64,000 nt of DNA from Rhodovulum sp. ES.010 (GTDB taxonomy: Bacteria; Pseudomonadota; Alphaproteobacteria; Rhodobacterales; Rhodobacteraceae). Each line of letters opens with the position of its first letter. The first letter of the stretch is position 1. The notes beneath the pieces were generated by a model. The model worked only from the letters and a program-made list of their open reading frames with translations. It did not search any database and was not told the DNA's origin. The translations under genes and the position numbers were made by a program. The stretch is taken from positions 2,304,001 through 2,368,000 of the forward strand of contig NZ_FSRS01000001.1 of the NCBI RefSeq assembly GCF_900142935.1, in the 5' to 3' direction. Below, one piece after another: positions 1-8,452 of the stretch.

Positions 1-60
1 CCGCAGGTCACGCCGATATTCCGGCACCGCGCGTCGCCCGAGGACCGTCTCGTGGGGTGA
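1..60 (+). CDS. Possible 3' end of a gene entering the window
   Basis: Frame 1 is open from the window edge to a TGA at 58-60, giving 19 residues ending in DRLVG. It would converge on the NifX-type gene that ends at 89. There is too little sequence to recognise a family, and a frame this short could be open by chance in such GC-rich DNA. Confidence 0.25.
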   Translation, partial: PQVTPIFRHRASPEDRLVG

Positions 61-88
61 CGCGGGGCGCGCCGGTTGCCGGGCCCGT

Positions 89-445
89 TCAGCCGTCGGC
101 GTGGTCGTGATCGTGCGGCGGCGCGGGGGCGAGCCGGCCTTCCACATAGGCCCGCGCCGCTTCGGCCGGGTCGGTCTCGGCAGTGGCCACCGCGGCGATG
201 CCGCGGGCGGCCATGCGCCGATGGAACCCCTCCCCGACACTTCCGGCGATGATGGCCTCGGCCTCGTAGAGCGGGTGATGTCCCTCGCCATGGAAGTCGT
301 GCAGCGCCATCCCCCTGGGCAGATCGATCCGGTCCACCTCGCGGGCGGGCGCGTCCGGGTGCGCCTCGAAGACGAAGAACCGGCGCGTCCGGCCGGCATG
401 GGACGTCACGGTGCGAAAATTCTGGCTGGCAACGGCAATGCGCAT
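89..445 (-). CDS. NifX/NifB-type dinitrogenase iron-molybdenum cofactor-binding domain protein
   Basis: 118 residues, a single Nitro_FeMo-Co domain. The start MRIAVASQNFRTVTSHAGRT followed by a FFVFE strand is typical of the family, which binds iron-sulfur or FeMo-cofactor precursors. The tail is His/Asp-rich (PPHDHDHADG), which could bind metal. No nif genes lie nearby, so a role in nitrogen fixation is not implied; orphan members occur in many non-fixing bacteria. It follows the nucleotidyltransferase on the same strand after about 240 bases, a gap in which I see no gene. Confidence 0.75.
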   Translation of the reverse strand: MRIAVASQNFRTVTSHAGRTRRFFVFEAHPDAPAREVDRIDLPRGMALHDFHGEGHHPLYEAEAIIAGSVGEGFHRRMAARGIAAVATAETDPAEAARAYVEGRLAPAPPHDHDHADG

Positions 446-687
446 GAATCCTCGGCCTCTGTTGTGATTGCCCGCCGCGTCGCCCGGTCATCGGGGCCGC
501 AGTCGGCGGGAGACGGCTTCATGGGACACGATCCGGCCGGAAAGTCTGTGACTTCGTCACCGGGTCCCTTGCCGAACCCCGCCCGAGGCGTCGCCCGACG
601 ATCGCGCGGTCGGGGGCAAGGGCCCCGTCCACGTGCACGCGCCCGCCATCGGCCCGCGCATCGGGGCCGGCGAGCGCGCCCGCCCGA

Positions 688-1746
688 TCACGCCTCGTCT
701 TCCAGGCTCGCACGGGCGAGCGTCAGGTCGTCGGGGCGCCCGACATCGAGCCAGGGCTCGTGCATCGGGAAGGCGACGGTGCGCCGGCCCGCCTCGCGCA
801 GCCGGTCGAACAGCGTGGGCATGTCGCAGGGGCTGTTCCGCTCCAGGTGGTCGAGAGCATCGGGCAGGAAGGCATAGATGCCGGCATTGATATGGCTACG
901 GATCACCGGTTTCTCGACGAAGCCCGCGATGTCCACCCCGTCCATCTCGACCACGCCGAACGGATTGGCCCATTCGTAGACCCGAACCGCCATCACCGCC
1001 GCGGCCTCGTGCCGGGCGCGGAATTCCAGCACCTCGCCATAGTCGATATCGGTCAGAACGTCGCCATTGGTGACGAGGAACGGCAGCTCGGGCCGCGGAT
1101 CGAGCAGCGCGAGCGCCCCGGCGGTGCCGAGGGGCGCGTCCTCGGTGACGTAGTCGATGCGGACGCCAAGGGCCGCGCCGTCGCCGAAATGGTCGCGGAT
1201 CATCTGGCCGAGATAGTTGAGCGAGATCACGAAGCGGCTGATCCCCTGGCTCCGCGCGCGCTCCACGATATGCTGCAGAAGCGGCTTGCCGGCCACGGGC
1301 AGCATCGGCTTGGGGCAGCTTTCGGTATAGGGGCGCAGGCGGGTGCCCTTGCCGCCGGCCATGATGACCATGACATTGTCGCGCTCGGGCGGGGTGTCGA
1401 GCGTGTCCCAGAGGTGCAGGCCGACGGGGCGGCCCGCGGGGTCGACCACGGGGACCTGCTGCACCTTGTTTGCGACCATCAGCGCGCGCACGATCTCGCG
1501 GTCGGTGCCCTCGGGCACCACCAGCGGGTTGGGGTTCGCGATCTCGCTGACCGCGTCCTCCATCGACAGCCCGCGCAACAGCCCGCGGCGCAGGTCCCCG
1601 TCGGTGACCGACCCGTAAAGCCGCCCGTCCGCATGCACGCACAGCACAAGCCGGATGCCGACCGCGTTGAGATTCTCGATGGTCTCGGTCAGCGTCGCGG
1701 TCTTCGGCAACAGCGCGCGGCGCCAGCGGGCTTCGAGATCGGTCAT
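688..1746 (-). CDS. Sugar-phosphate nucleotidyltransferase with N-terminal CBS pair (PtmE-like)
   Basis: 352 residues. A CBS pair (about 15-120, with GIRLVLCVHADGRLYGSVTDGDLR) precedes a nucleotidyltransferase domain starting NVMVIMAGGKGTRLRP, whose GGKGTRL loop binds the nucleotide. This two-part architecture matches PtmE of the Campylobacter legionaminic acid pathway, which makes GDP-glucosamine from glucosamine-1-phosphate; the substrate here is inferred from the adjoining legB and legC. The ATG at 1746 was chosen because it begins the homologous region and overlaps the TGA of the 35-codon ORF upstream (ATGA). The longer open frame to 1818 has no family-like sequence. Confidence 0.8.
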   Translation of the reverse strand: MTDLEARWRRALLPKTATLTETIENLNAVGIRLVLCVHADGRLYGSVTDGDLRRGLLRGLSMEDAVSEIANPNPLVVPEGTDREIVRALMVANKVQQVPVVDPAGRPVGLHLWDTLDTPPERDNVMVIMAGGKGTRLRPYTESCPKPMLPVAGKPLLQHIVERARSQGISRFVISLNYLGQMIRDHFGDGAALGVRIDYVTEDAPLGTAGALALLDPRPELPFLVTNGDVLTDIDYGEVLEFRARHEAAAVMAVRVYEWANPFGVVEMDGVDIAGFVEKPVIRSHINAGIYAFLPDALDHLERNSPCDMPTLFDRLREAGRRTVAFPMHEPWLDVGRPDDLTLARASLEDEA

Positions 1747-1850
1747 CGGGCGCGCTCCTTCTCGGTCGGGTCGACCCCGGCGGCCGTGATCGCCCCGATC
1801 CGGGGACGGCCGCCGCATGTGATCGGCAGGGCAATCTCGGCCACCCTCAT
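1743..1850 (-). CDS. 35-codon ORF coupled at both ends, possible remnant of deleted leg genes
   Basis: The ATG (1850-1848) overlaps the legC TGA (1849-1847), and its TGA (1745-1743) overlaps the nucleotidyltransferase ATG (1746-1744), so both junctions are ATGA. It encodes MRVAEIALPI...DPTEKERAR, which I cannot match to LegG, LegI, LegH or LegF. Such exact coupling on both sides suggests either a real micro-gene or the fused ends of one or more genes lost by deletion. Translation through it would carry ribosomes from legC to the next gene. Confidence 0.35.
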   Translation of the reverse strand: MRVAEIALPITCGGRPRIGAITAAGVDPTEKERAR

Positions 1851-3031
1851 GCCGATGCGCCCCCGAGATGCGCCGAGGAGGGCAGGTTCACGATCCGCGC
1901 GGCGAGATCGGCGGTCACCGGAAGCTCCGCGCGCGGGGCGTCGGCATAGATCGGCAGGCTGTGCAGCGGCTCCCAGACCGGACGCGCCATGATGCCGGCG
2001 GCGTTCAGCGTCTCCAGAACCGTATCGCGGGCGTCGGCCACACCGGGCGCCAGGACCAGCGCGTTCAGCCAGTAGTTGGACCGGCATCCCGCGGGTTCGG
2101 CGAAAACCGCGACATGGTCGTGGCCCGCGAAGGCGTCCATGTAGGCGCGGGCCAGGCGGCGTTTCCGCGCCAGGCGGTCGTCGAGCTGGGCCAGTTGCGC
2201 CACGCCGAGGGCCGCGTTCAGGTTGGGCATCCGGTAGTTATAGCCGATCTCGTCGTGAAGGAACGCCCAAGCGTGCGCCACCTTGGCCGTGGTGGTCAGA
2301 TGCCTGGCATGCCGGGCGAGATCGGCGTCGTCGGTGACGATGGCCCCCCCGCCGCCGGTGGTGACGATCTTGTTGCCGTTGAAGCTGAGCGCGCCCACGC
2401 GCGCGAGCCCGCCGCAGGGCCTGTCGCCGTAGCGGCTGCCCAGCGACTCGGCGGCGTCCTCGACCACCGGGATGCCGTATTCGGCCGCAAGGGCGTTCAA
2501 CGCGTCCATCTCGACCGGATGGCCGAAGACGTGCATCGGCACGAGCGCGGCCAGCGGGCGGCCCGTTTCCCGGTTGACCGTCCGCCCCTCGCGGGTCTCG
2601 GCGATCCGCTCGAGATGGCACTTCAGCGCCGCGGGGTCGATCCCGAGGGTGCAAGGCGCGGCATCGACGAAATGCGGCACCGCGCCGAGGTGGTGGGCGG
2701 CGTTCGCGGTTGCGATGAAGGTGAGGCTGGGCATCAGCACCTCGTCGCCGGGACCCACGCCGACGATCCGCAGCGCGACCTCCAGCGCGGCGGTGCCGTT
2801 GACGACGGCCACGGCGTGCCGGGTGCCGCAGGCGCGGGCGACCGCCTGCTCGAAGACGTCGACATAGCGCCCAACCGAGGACACCCAGCCGGTGCGGATG
2901 CAGTCGACCACCAGCGCTTCTTCCTCGCCGCGGAACTCCGGCGCATGCAACGGCACGGGGCCTTCGGACCGGCCCAGAACGGCGTGCAGCGTTTCGCGGA
3001 TGTCGTTGGCGAGGGCGTCGGGGTCGACCAT
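1847..3031 (-). CDS. legC: LegC-family PLP-dependent aminotransferase
   Basis: 394 residues, DegT/DnrJ/EryC1 fold. Seen: substrate region GWVSSVGRYVDVFE, cofactor-binding stretch VVNGTAALEVAL, VVEDAAESLGS (Asp for the PLP ring) and the Schiff-base lysine in SFNGNKIVTTGGGG. LegC aminates C4 of the 4-keto-6-deoxy sugar made by LegB, on the route to N,N'-diacetyllegionaminic acid. The ATG at 3031 lies 7 bases after the legB stop; a longer open frame to 3274 runs inside legB and was rejected. The stop overlaps the start of the 35-codon ORF. Confidence 0.88.
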   Translation of the reverse strand: MVDPDALANDIRETLHAVLGRSEGPVPLHAPEFRGEEEALVVDCIRTGWVSSVGRYVDVFEQAVARACGTRHAVAVVNGTAALEVALRIVGVGPGDEVLMPSLTFIATANAAHHLGAVPHFVDAAPCTLGIDPAALKCHLERIAETREGRTVNRETGRPLAALVPMHVFGHPVEMDALNALAAEYGIPVVEDAAESLGSRYGDRPCGGLARVGALSFNGNKIVTTGGGGAIVTDDADLARHARHLTTTAKVAHAWAFLHDEIGYNYRMPNLNAALGVAQLAQLDDRLARKRRLARAYMDAFAGHDHVAVFAEPAGCRSNYWLNALVLAPGVADARDTVLETLNAAGIMARPVWEPLHSLPIYADAPRAELPVTADLAARIVNLPSSAHLGGASA

Positions 3032-3038
3032 GCCGGAC

Positions 3039-4049
3039 TCAGATATTGTAGCGGTCGGCCTTGTAGACCGCGAGATTGGCGGGGTCCTGGAACCACTCGG
3101 CGGTCTTGGCGAGCCCCCGAAGGAAGCCCGCGCGCCCGCCATGGGCCGGGTTCCAGCCGAACAGCCGCCTGGCCTTGTCGGTGCCCGCGAAAAGACGCTC
3201 GACCTCCGAGGCGGCGGGGCGCAGGCGCGCGTCGTCCTGCACGATCTCGACCTCGGCCCCCATCGCCTCGGCAATCGCGGCGGCGGTGTCGCCGATGGAG
3301 ATCTCGAAGCCCGCGCCGATATTGGTCACCTGCCCCACCGCCGCGTCGCATTCGGCCGCCTGGATGAAGCCTTGCGCCACGTCGTGAACGAAGCTGAAAT
3401 CCCGCGTCGGCGCCAGCGCGCCCAGGCGGATTTGCCGGCTGCCCCCGGCGATCTGGGTGACGATCGTGGGGATGACCGCGCGCGCCGACTGCCGGGGGCC
3501 ATAGGTGTTGAACGGACGCAGCACCGCCACCGGCAGGTCGAAGGACTGGTGAAAGGACAGCGCCATCTGGTCCGCGCCCACCTTGGTCGCGGCATAGGGC
3601 GATTGCGCGTTCAGGGGGTGGTCTTCGGTGATCGGCACGAACTGCGCGGTGCCGTAGGTTTCCGAGGTCGAGGTGCAGACGACCCGCGCCACGTCGTTGC
3701 GCCGCGCGGCCTGCAGCACGTTGAGCGTGCCGGTCACGTTGGTCTGCACATAGGCGTCCGGCGCCTGGTAGCTGAACGGGATCGCGATCAGCGCCGCGAG
3801 GTGCAGCACCGCGTCGCAGCCCTGCATCGCGGCATCGACGGCATGGGGGTCGCGCACATCGCCCGCGACCACGTCGAACCTGCCGAGCACATCCGCGTCG
3901 GCGTGATCGAGCCATCCCCAGCTGTTGAACGAATTGTAGCAGACGAAGGCGCGCACGTCCGAGCCGTGGCGCACCAGTGCCTCGACGAGATGCGAGCCGA
4001 TGAAGCCATCGGCGCCGGTGACGAGGACCTTGCTGTTCGAGATATCCAT
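3039..4049 (-). CDS. legB: LegB-type NAD-dependent sugar 4,6-dehydratase
   Basis: 336 residues, extended short-chain dehydrogenase. The Rossmann motif TGADGFIGSHL is at 11-21, and STSETYG and SPYAATK give the catalytic Thr/Ser, Tyr and Lys. In Campylobacter LegB converts GDP-GlcNAc to the 4-keto-6-deoxy intermediate passed to LegC, and the gene order here agrees. The ATG at 4049 places the Rossmann strand immediately; the open frame upstream to 4169 codes for basic, family-unlike sequence. It is the first gene of the minus-strand leg cluster; its promoter should lie in 4050-4260. Confidence 0.88.
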   Translation of the reverse strand: MDISNSKVLVTGADGFIGSHLVEALVRHGSDVRAFVCYNSFNSWGWLDHADADVLGRFDVVAGDVRDPHAVDAAMQGCDAVLHLAALIAIPFSYQAPDAYVQTNVTGTLNVLQAARRNDVARVVCTSTSETYGTAQFVPITEDHPLNAQSPYAATKVGADQMALSFHQSFDLPVAVLRPFNTYGPRQSARAVIPTIVTQIAGGSRQIRLGALAPTRDFSFVHDVAQGFIQAAECDAAVGQVTNIGAGFEISIGDTAAAIAEAMGAEVEIVQDDARLRPAASEVERLFAGTDKARRLFGWNPAHGGRAGFLRGLAKTAEWFQDPANLAVYKADRYNI

Positions 4050-4263
4050 GGACGCCCCATCTGACCCGCCTTGGTCCTTCAATCTCGGGCGACGCTTGTC
4101 AAGCAGGGTGTGTGTCCCGATCCGCCGACATCCCGGCGGCGTCCCTGTCCGAAGGGCGGACCGCAGCAACCCCGCAGGGGGCCGTCGGGCGCTGCATCCG
4201 CGCCGCGGCGCGGACTGGTGACAGACGCGATCCCGCGACCGCGGCCCCGGCCCCGGCGCGCCC

Positions 4264-4360
4264 CGAACAAATAAGCGGCGACGGTCAGGGAGGAGAAGGA
4301 CCGTCGCCGCTTTCGAAAATGGCTTCCATCAGGGAGGAGACGAAAGCCTTGAAGGCGAAA
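4264..4360 (-). ncRNA. Putative CcsR/cuckoo-type small RNA with two C-rich loops
   Basis: Read on the minus strand there are two successive stem-loops. The 5' one pairs 4348-4340 with 4329-4321 (9 bp, two G-U) around loop CUCCUCCCUG. The 3' one pairs 4312-4299 with 4286-4273 (14 perfect bp) around loop CUUCUCCUCCCU and is followed by AUUUGUU, as in a Rho-independent terminator. Two hairpins that each display an anti-Shine-Dalgarno CUCCUCCC loop are the hallmark of the alphaproteobacterial cuckoo RNAs, including the stress-induced CcsR RNAs of Rhodobacter sphaeroides. It sits about 220 bases downstream of proX on the same strand, so it could have its own promoter (none obvious) or be cut from the proVWX 3' UTR. 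The 5' end is a guess. Confidence 0.65.
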
Positions 4361-4519
4361 TGGACCTTTCGGGCCCGCGGGGCAACGGCCAAATCGCCAA
4401 CCCAGACATGCACTGGCCGCAAGGCTGTGGCGTGCGCCGCCTGCGTGGCCGCTGACGCAGCGCGGGCGCCCCGCCGCCTGCGCCCGTCATGCGCCGCCGC
4501 CAGGCCCCCGCGAAACGCA

Positions 4520-4544
4520 GAACGCCGGCGCGCGGCCGGCGTTC
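4520..4544 (-). terminator. Hairpin terminator after proX
   Basis: Perfect 10-bp inverted repeat GAACGCCGGC / GCCGGCGTTC (4520-4529 and 4535-4544) with a 5-base loop, 23 bases past the proX stop. Only a weak U-rich stretch follows on the minus strand, so it may act as an mRNA 3'-end stabiliser or leaky terminator. Confidence 0.55.
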
Positions 4545-4567
4545 GTCATGCGCGTCATGTGCGCGGT

Positions 4568-5581
4568 TCACTCGGCCGCGGCGCGGGCCTCGTCCAGCCA
4601 GGCGTTCCAGGTGTCCTGGTTGGCTGCGATCCACGCGTCGGCGTGGCGTTCGATCGCCTCTTCGGAGTCCTGGCCCTCGCGCATCAGCAGGTTCTGCGCC
4701 GAGATGTCGTTGGCCGAAAGCTCCATGATCTCGAACAGCTTGGCCGCCGCGGGGTTTTCCTCGGCGAAGTCGCGGTTGGCGATGATGCGCTGGTCGTTGG
4801 CCTGGAAGCCGTAGTTCATGCCGTTGGGCAGCGCGGTGTCGATATCCGCGCGCTCGCCGGGCAGCGAGGAGAACGGCACCTGAAGCCACACCACGTCCTC
4901 GCCGGGGACCAGCACGCCCGACACCCAGTAGGGCGTCCAGGTGTAGTAGAAGATCGACTCGCCCTTCTCGTAGCGGGTGATTGTGTCGGCGATGATCGCC
5001 GAGTAGGAGCCCTGGTTGTGGGTGACGTTGTCGCGCAGCTCGAACGCGTCGAGCTGGTGCTCGATGACCTGCTCGCAGCCCCAGCCGGGGGTGCAGCCCG
5101 TGAGATCGGCCTTGCCGTCGCCATCGTTGTCGAACAGCTTGGCGATTTCCGGGTCCTGCAGCTGGCCGATATTGGTGATGCCGTATTCGTCGGCGGTGGC
5201 CTTGTCGATCAGGTAGCCCTGCAGCGCGCCGGGGGAATAGACGCCCTCGCGGTAGATCTTCTCCGAGCCGCCGGCCTCCCCGAAGAAGTCCGTATGCAGC
5301 GGGTCCCAGTGGTCGGCCAGGAAGGTGCCGTCGCCATTGGCGATGGCCACATGGGCGGCGGCGTATTCCAGTTCCTTGATGTCTTCCACCTCGTAGCCGA
5401 GGTCCTCGAGCGCCTTCATCACCAGAACCGTCTGGAAGGTCTCTTCGGCGATCGACGACTTCAGCGGGATGACGTTCACGCCCTCGCCCGGCATTTCCTG
5501 GGCAAGCGCGGACCCCGCGGCGAGGCCGAACCCGGCAACCGCCAGGGCGGCGAGGCTTGTGCGGGTGACAGTCGGAAACAT
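4568..5581 (-). CDS. proX: Glycine betaine/proline ABC transporter substrate-binding protein
   Basis: 337 residues, OpuAC fold. A Sec signal peptide (about 1-27, ending SALAQ) directs it to the periplasm. The body has the Trp/aromatic-rich ligand-cage regions of ProX (DHWDPLHTDF, YYTWTPYWVSG) that hold quaternary ammonium groups by cation-pi contacts. A calcium-site-like stretch FDNDGDGKADL sits mid-protein. It is the last gene of proVWX, separated from proW by 80 bases containing two hairpins, which fits separate control of the abundant binding protein. Confidence 0.92.
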   Translation of the reverse strand: MFPTVTRTSLAALAVAGFGLAAGSALAQEMPGEGVNVIPLKSSIAEETFQTVLVMKALEDLGYEVEDIKELEYAAAHVAIANGDGTFLADHWDPLHTDFFGEAGGSEKIYREGVYSPGALQGYLIDKATADEYGITNIGQLQDPEIAKLFDNDGDGKADLTGCTPGWGCEQVIEHQLDAFELRDNVTHNQGSYSAIIADTITRYEKGESIFYYTWTPYWVSGVLVPGEDVVWLQVPFSSLPGERADIDTALPNGMNYGFQANDQRIIANRDFAEENPAAAKLFEIMELSANDISAQNLLMREGQDSEEAIERHADAWIAANQDTWNAWLDEARAAAE

Positions 5582-5603
5582 GTGAACTCCTCTTGGGTCT
5601 TGT

Positions 5604-5676
5604 CGCGGCCGGTCGGGCCGCGCACGTGGATCATTGCGGAACCGGCCGGCGCCGGATCGGCCTATTCGGCCGGTTC
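5604..5676 (-). promoter_or_regulatory. Two hairpins between proW and proX
   Basis: First inverted repeat: 5639-5648 with 5667-5676, a perfect 10-bp GAACCGGCCG stem; its far arm overlaps the last codons of proW. Second: 5604-5610 with 5616-5622, a perfect 7-bp CGCGGCC stem with a 5-base loop. On the minus-strand transcript they lie after the proW stop and before the proX start. Such intercistronic stem-loops often protect upstream mRNA or partly terminate, giving unequal subunit amounts; that role is inferred. Confidence 0.5.
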
Positions 5677-6813
5677 CGTCCCTGCGGCCGACGCGCGGCG
5701 CGCCGACTTGCCGAACACCAGCCGGCGCACCTGGCCGACCGGACCGGTTTCGTACCAGGCGATATTGCCGCGGTCGCGTTTCGACACGCCCATCGCCTGG
5801 GTCATGCGGTCGATGATGATCGCCAGCAGCACGATGCCCAGCCCGCCGACGGTCGCCAGCCCCATGTCGAGCCGGCCGATGCCGCGCAGCACCATCTGGC
5901 CAAGGCCGCCCACCGCGATCATCGAGGCGATCACCACCATCGAAAGGGCCAGCATCAGGGTCTGGTTCACGCCCGCCATGATGGTGGGCATCGCCACGGG
6001 AAGCTGCACCTTGCGCAGCAGTTGTGCATCCGAGGCGCCGAAGCTCTTGGCCGCCTCGATCAGGTCGGCGGGCACCTGGCGGATGCCGAGGTTGGTCAGC
6101 CGGATAAGCGGCGGCAGCGCGAAGATGATCGTCACCACCACGCCGGGCACGTTGCCGATGCCGAAGAGCATCACGATGGGCACGAGGTAGACGAAGGCGG
6201 GCGTCGTCTGCATCGCGTCGAGGATCGGTCGCACCAGCGTGGCCGCCCGGTCGTTCCGGGCCAACCAGATGCCGGTGGGCAACCCGATCAGGATGCAGAA
6301 GAACACCGATGTGAACACCAGCGCCAGCGTGACCATCGCCTCGTCCCAGGCGCCGATCAGGCCGACGAAGATAAACGAGAGCACCGCCCCGATGCCGAGC
6401 CGCGGACCGGCGGTCTGCCAGGCCAGTAGCCCGATCAGCAGGACCATGACCAGCGCGGGGACGCTGAGTAGCGTCGCCTCGATGGTGGACAGCACGCCGT
6501 CGACGGGCCAGCGGATCGCCTGGAAGACCGGGCGGAAATTGTCGACCACGAAATCGAGCGCGGTTTCCACCCAGGATTCCAGCGGGATGACCGCGTGGTC
6601 GAACGGATGGAGGATATCGAAGGACTGGGCCTCCGCCTCCGCAGCGCCCGAAAGCCAGTCCGGCGTCGCGGTCTCCGGCGCCGTGCCGGACCCGCCGCCC
6701 CAGGGGTTCGAGGCGGACTCGTCCCCCGCCGGCGGGGTGGAGTCGGCCGTGCCGCCCCAGGGGTCCTCGGCCTGGGCGAGTTGGAAGGTGCGGTCCTGCA
6801 TGGCTTCAGTCAT
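5662..6813 (-). CDS. proW: Glycine betaine/proline ABC transporter permease
   Basis: 383 residues. A long Gly/Pro/acidic N-terminal tail (about 1-85), in which a PWGG motif occurs twice (EDPWGG, SNPWGG), precedes the BPD_transp_1 membrane domain with about six helices. The EAA loop is at [21 protein letters not shown]. ProW forms the inner-membrane channel for osmoprotectant uptake with ProV and ProX. The start ATG overlaps the end of proV by 8 bases, implying coupled translation. The tail is longer than in many relatives; E. coli ProW also has an extended N-terminus. Confidence 0.92.
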   Translation of the reverse strand: MTEAMQDRTFQLAQAEDPWGGTADSTPPAGDESASNPWGGGSGTAPETATPDWLSGAAEAEAQSFDILHPFDHAVIPLESWVETALDFVVDNFRPVFQAIRWPVDGVLSTIEATLLSVPALVMVLLIGLLAWQTAGPRLGIGAVLSFIFVGLIGAWDEAMVTLALVFTSVFFCILIGLPTGIWLARNDRAATLVRPILDAMQTTPAFVYLVPIVMLFGIGNVPGVVVTIIFALPPLIRLTNLGIRQVPADLIEAAKSFGASDAQLLRKVQLPVAMPTIMAGVNQTLMLALSMVVIASMIAVGGLGQMVLRGIGRLDMGLATVGGLGIVLLAIIIDRMTQAMGVSKRDRGNIAWYETGPVGQVRRLVFGKSARRASAAGTEPAE

Positions 6814-8008
6814 CCGTTGCCTCCCTCGACAGGGCCCCGAGCAGAATGGCGCGCGAGACCACCCCGAGATACCGCCCCTGGTCGTCGACCACGGGCAAGC
6901 CGCAGGGTGCCGCGTTCACCTCGGCGATCACGTCGCCGATGTTCCTGTCCGCCGCGAGCGGTTCGAGGTCCGGCAGGTAGGCGCGCGAGAGCCGCGCATC
7001 CACCGCCTTCATTTCCCGCTCCAGGCTGGTGGCAGAGACCACGCCGAGGAACTTGTGCGCGCCGTCGACGACATAGGCGTAATCCCGGTCGGCCGCGGCG
7101 ATCCGTTCGCGCGCCGCGCGCAGGTTCCCGCCCCGTTCGATGATCGTGACCTGGTGTTTCGACGCGATGTCGCCGACGGTGATGACGCTGCTGACATCGA
7201 CGCCCCGGAAGAAGGACCGGACGTAGTCGTTCGCCGGGTTGCTCAGGATTTCGTCCGGCTTGCCGACCTGAACCACGCGCCCGCCCTCCATGATCGCGAT
7301 GCGATCGCCGATGCGCATCGCCTCGTCGAGGTCGTGGGAGATGAAGATGATGGTCCGCTTTTCCTTTTCCTGCAGTTCCAGCAGTTCGTCCTGCATCTCG
7401 GACCGGATCAGCGGGTCGAGCGCCGAGAACGCCTCGTCCATCAGTAGGATCGTGGGATCGTTGGCCAGCGCGCGCGCCAGCCCCACCCGCTGCTGCATGC
7501 CGCCCGACAGCTCGTTGGGATAGCTCTGCTCGTTGGCGGCCAGCCCGACCTGTTCCAGCGCGGCGCGGGCGCGCTCCTCGCGCTGGTCCTTGGGGATGCT
7601 GGAAAGCTCCAGCCCGAACGCCGTGTTCTGCAGCACCGTCATGTGCGGCATCAGCGCGAAGGACTGGAACACCATCGAGATGTGCTTGCGGCGGAACTCG
7701 TTGAGGTCCTTCTCGCTCATCTTCGCGATGTCGGCGCCCTTCACCACGATCTCGCCGGCCGAGGGATCGATCAGTCGGTTCAGCATGCGCACCAGCGTGG
7801 ACTTGCCGGAGCCCGAGAGCCCCATCACGACGAAGATCTCGCCCTCCTGCACCTCGAAGCTGGCATCGCAGACCCCGATCGTCATGCCCGTCTTGTCGAA
7901 GACGGCGTCCTTGTCGAGCCCCTTGCGATACAGCTCGATCGCATGTTGTGGGTGGTGGCCGAAGACCTTGAACAGACTGTTGACCGAAAGCGCGGGGCTT
8001 GAGTCCAA
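6806..8008 (-). CDS. proV: Glycine betaine/proline ABC transporter ATP-binding protein
   Basis: 400 residues from the proposed TTG start. Walker [11 protein letters not shown]-loop [11 protein letters not shown], signature [15 protein letters not shown], Walker [14 protein letters not shown] and the switch His in FISHDLDEA are all present. A C-terminal CBS pair (about 280-395) is the ionic-strength sensor in OpuA/ProV proteins. I prefer the TTG at 8008 because AAGGAAGG lies just upstream and the region before it (to an ATG at 8092) codes a basic, family-unlike 28-residue stretch. First gene of the operon; its promoter should lie in 8009-8452. Confidence 0.9.
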   Translation of the reverse strand: MDSSPALSVNSLFKVFGHHPQHAIELYRKGLDKDAVFDKTGMTIGVCDASFEVQEGEIFVVMGLSGSGKSTLVRMLNRLIDPSAGEIVVKGADIAKMSEKDLNEFRRKHISMVFQSFALMPHMTVLQNTAFGLELSSIPKDQREERARAALEQVGLAANEQSYPNELSGGMQQRVGLARALANDPTILLMDEAFSALDPLIRSEMQDELLELQEKEKRTIIFISHDLDEAMRIGDRIAIMEGGRVVQVGKPDEILSNPANDYVRSFFRGVDVSSVITVGDIASKHQVTIIERGGNLRAARERIAAADRDYAYVVDGAHKFLGVVSATSLEREMKAVDARLSRAYLPDLEPLAADRNIGDVIAEVNAAPCGLPVVDDQGRYLGVVSRAILLGALSREATDD

Positions 8009-8452
8009 AACGGGTTCCTTCCTTCGTGAACGGGACCCTACCTGCCCCCGAGCCCGCCGGGGTGTCAACCTCTGGAGGCCGGTTTTCGACATCCGCTTGT
8101 CGCTTTCGCACCATGGAAGGCAGGTTGCTCAGGCATCGGGCGGTCCGTGCCCGATGCCGGCCGGCGGCCGCCGCCGGAGGTGCCGGCCCCTGCCCCACCA
8201 CCCGGACGACCCGCGGCCCAACCGTGCGCCACAGCGGTGGAAATGGACGGAACCACAGTCGGACTGCGGCCGGATTTTCATGTCTCCGCCCGCGGTCGAT
8301 GCGGCAACGCCCCGGCACCGAGCCGGGCGGGCAAGCGGCGGATGGTGAGCGCACGGCTTTCGGAACAGTTAACAAGATGTTTATCGAATCGCCCGCAAAT
8401 GGTAAACAATAGGTGTGTAGTCGGGGTCGACGCCCAAAGAGGGGAGCTTCTG
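8009..8452. other. Divergent intergenic region between proV and the secreted-protein cassette
   Basis: No protein gene seen. Most of it is GC-rich; the last 80 bases (about 8365-8420) are clearly AT-richer, with GTTAACAAGATGTTTATCG and GGTAAACAATAGGTG, and probably carry the plus-strand promoter of the gene at 8453. I could not assign sure -35/-10 boxes for either side. Confidence 0.45.

Larger units (their letters stand above)
4050..4567. other. Intergenic region between legB and proX
   Basis: No convincing protein gene. It holds the upstream region of legB (4050-4260), a two-hairpin small-RNA-like element (about 4264-4360, minus) and a terminator hairpin after proX (4520-4544). The decamer GGGAGGAGA-type sequence occurs twice on the plus strand (4287-4296 and 4331-4340), each time inside a hairpin loop. 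Open frames crossing the region in either direction lack start signals and family-like sequence. Confidence 0.6.

Noticed and set aside
89..445. NifX-type gene as evidence of nitrogen fixation
   Set aside because: No nif structural or assembly genes in the window; orphan members of this family are common in non-fixing bacteria.
4112..6190. A plus-strand open frame of 692 codons across the sRNA region and proX/proW
   Set aside because: Antisense to proX and proW, no start signal, no domain.
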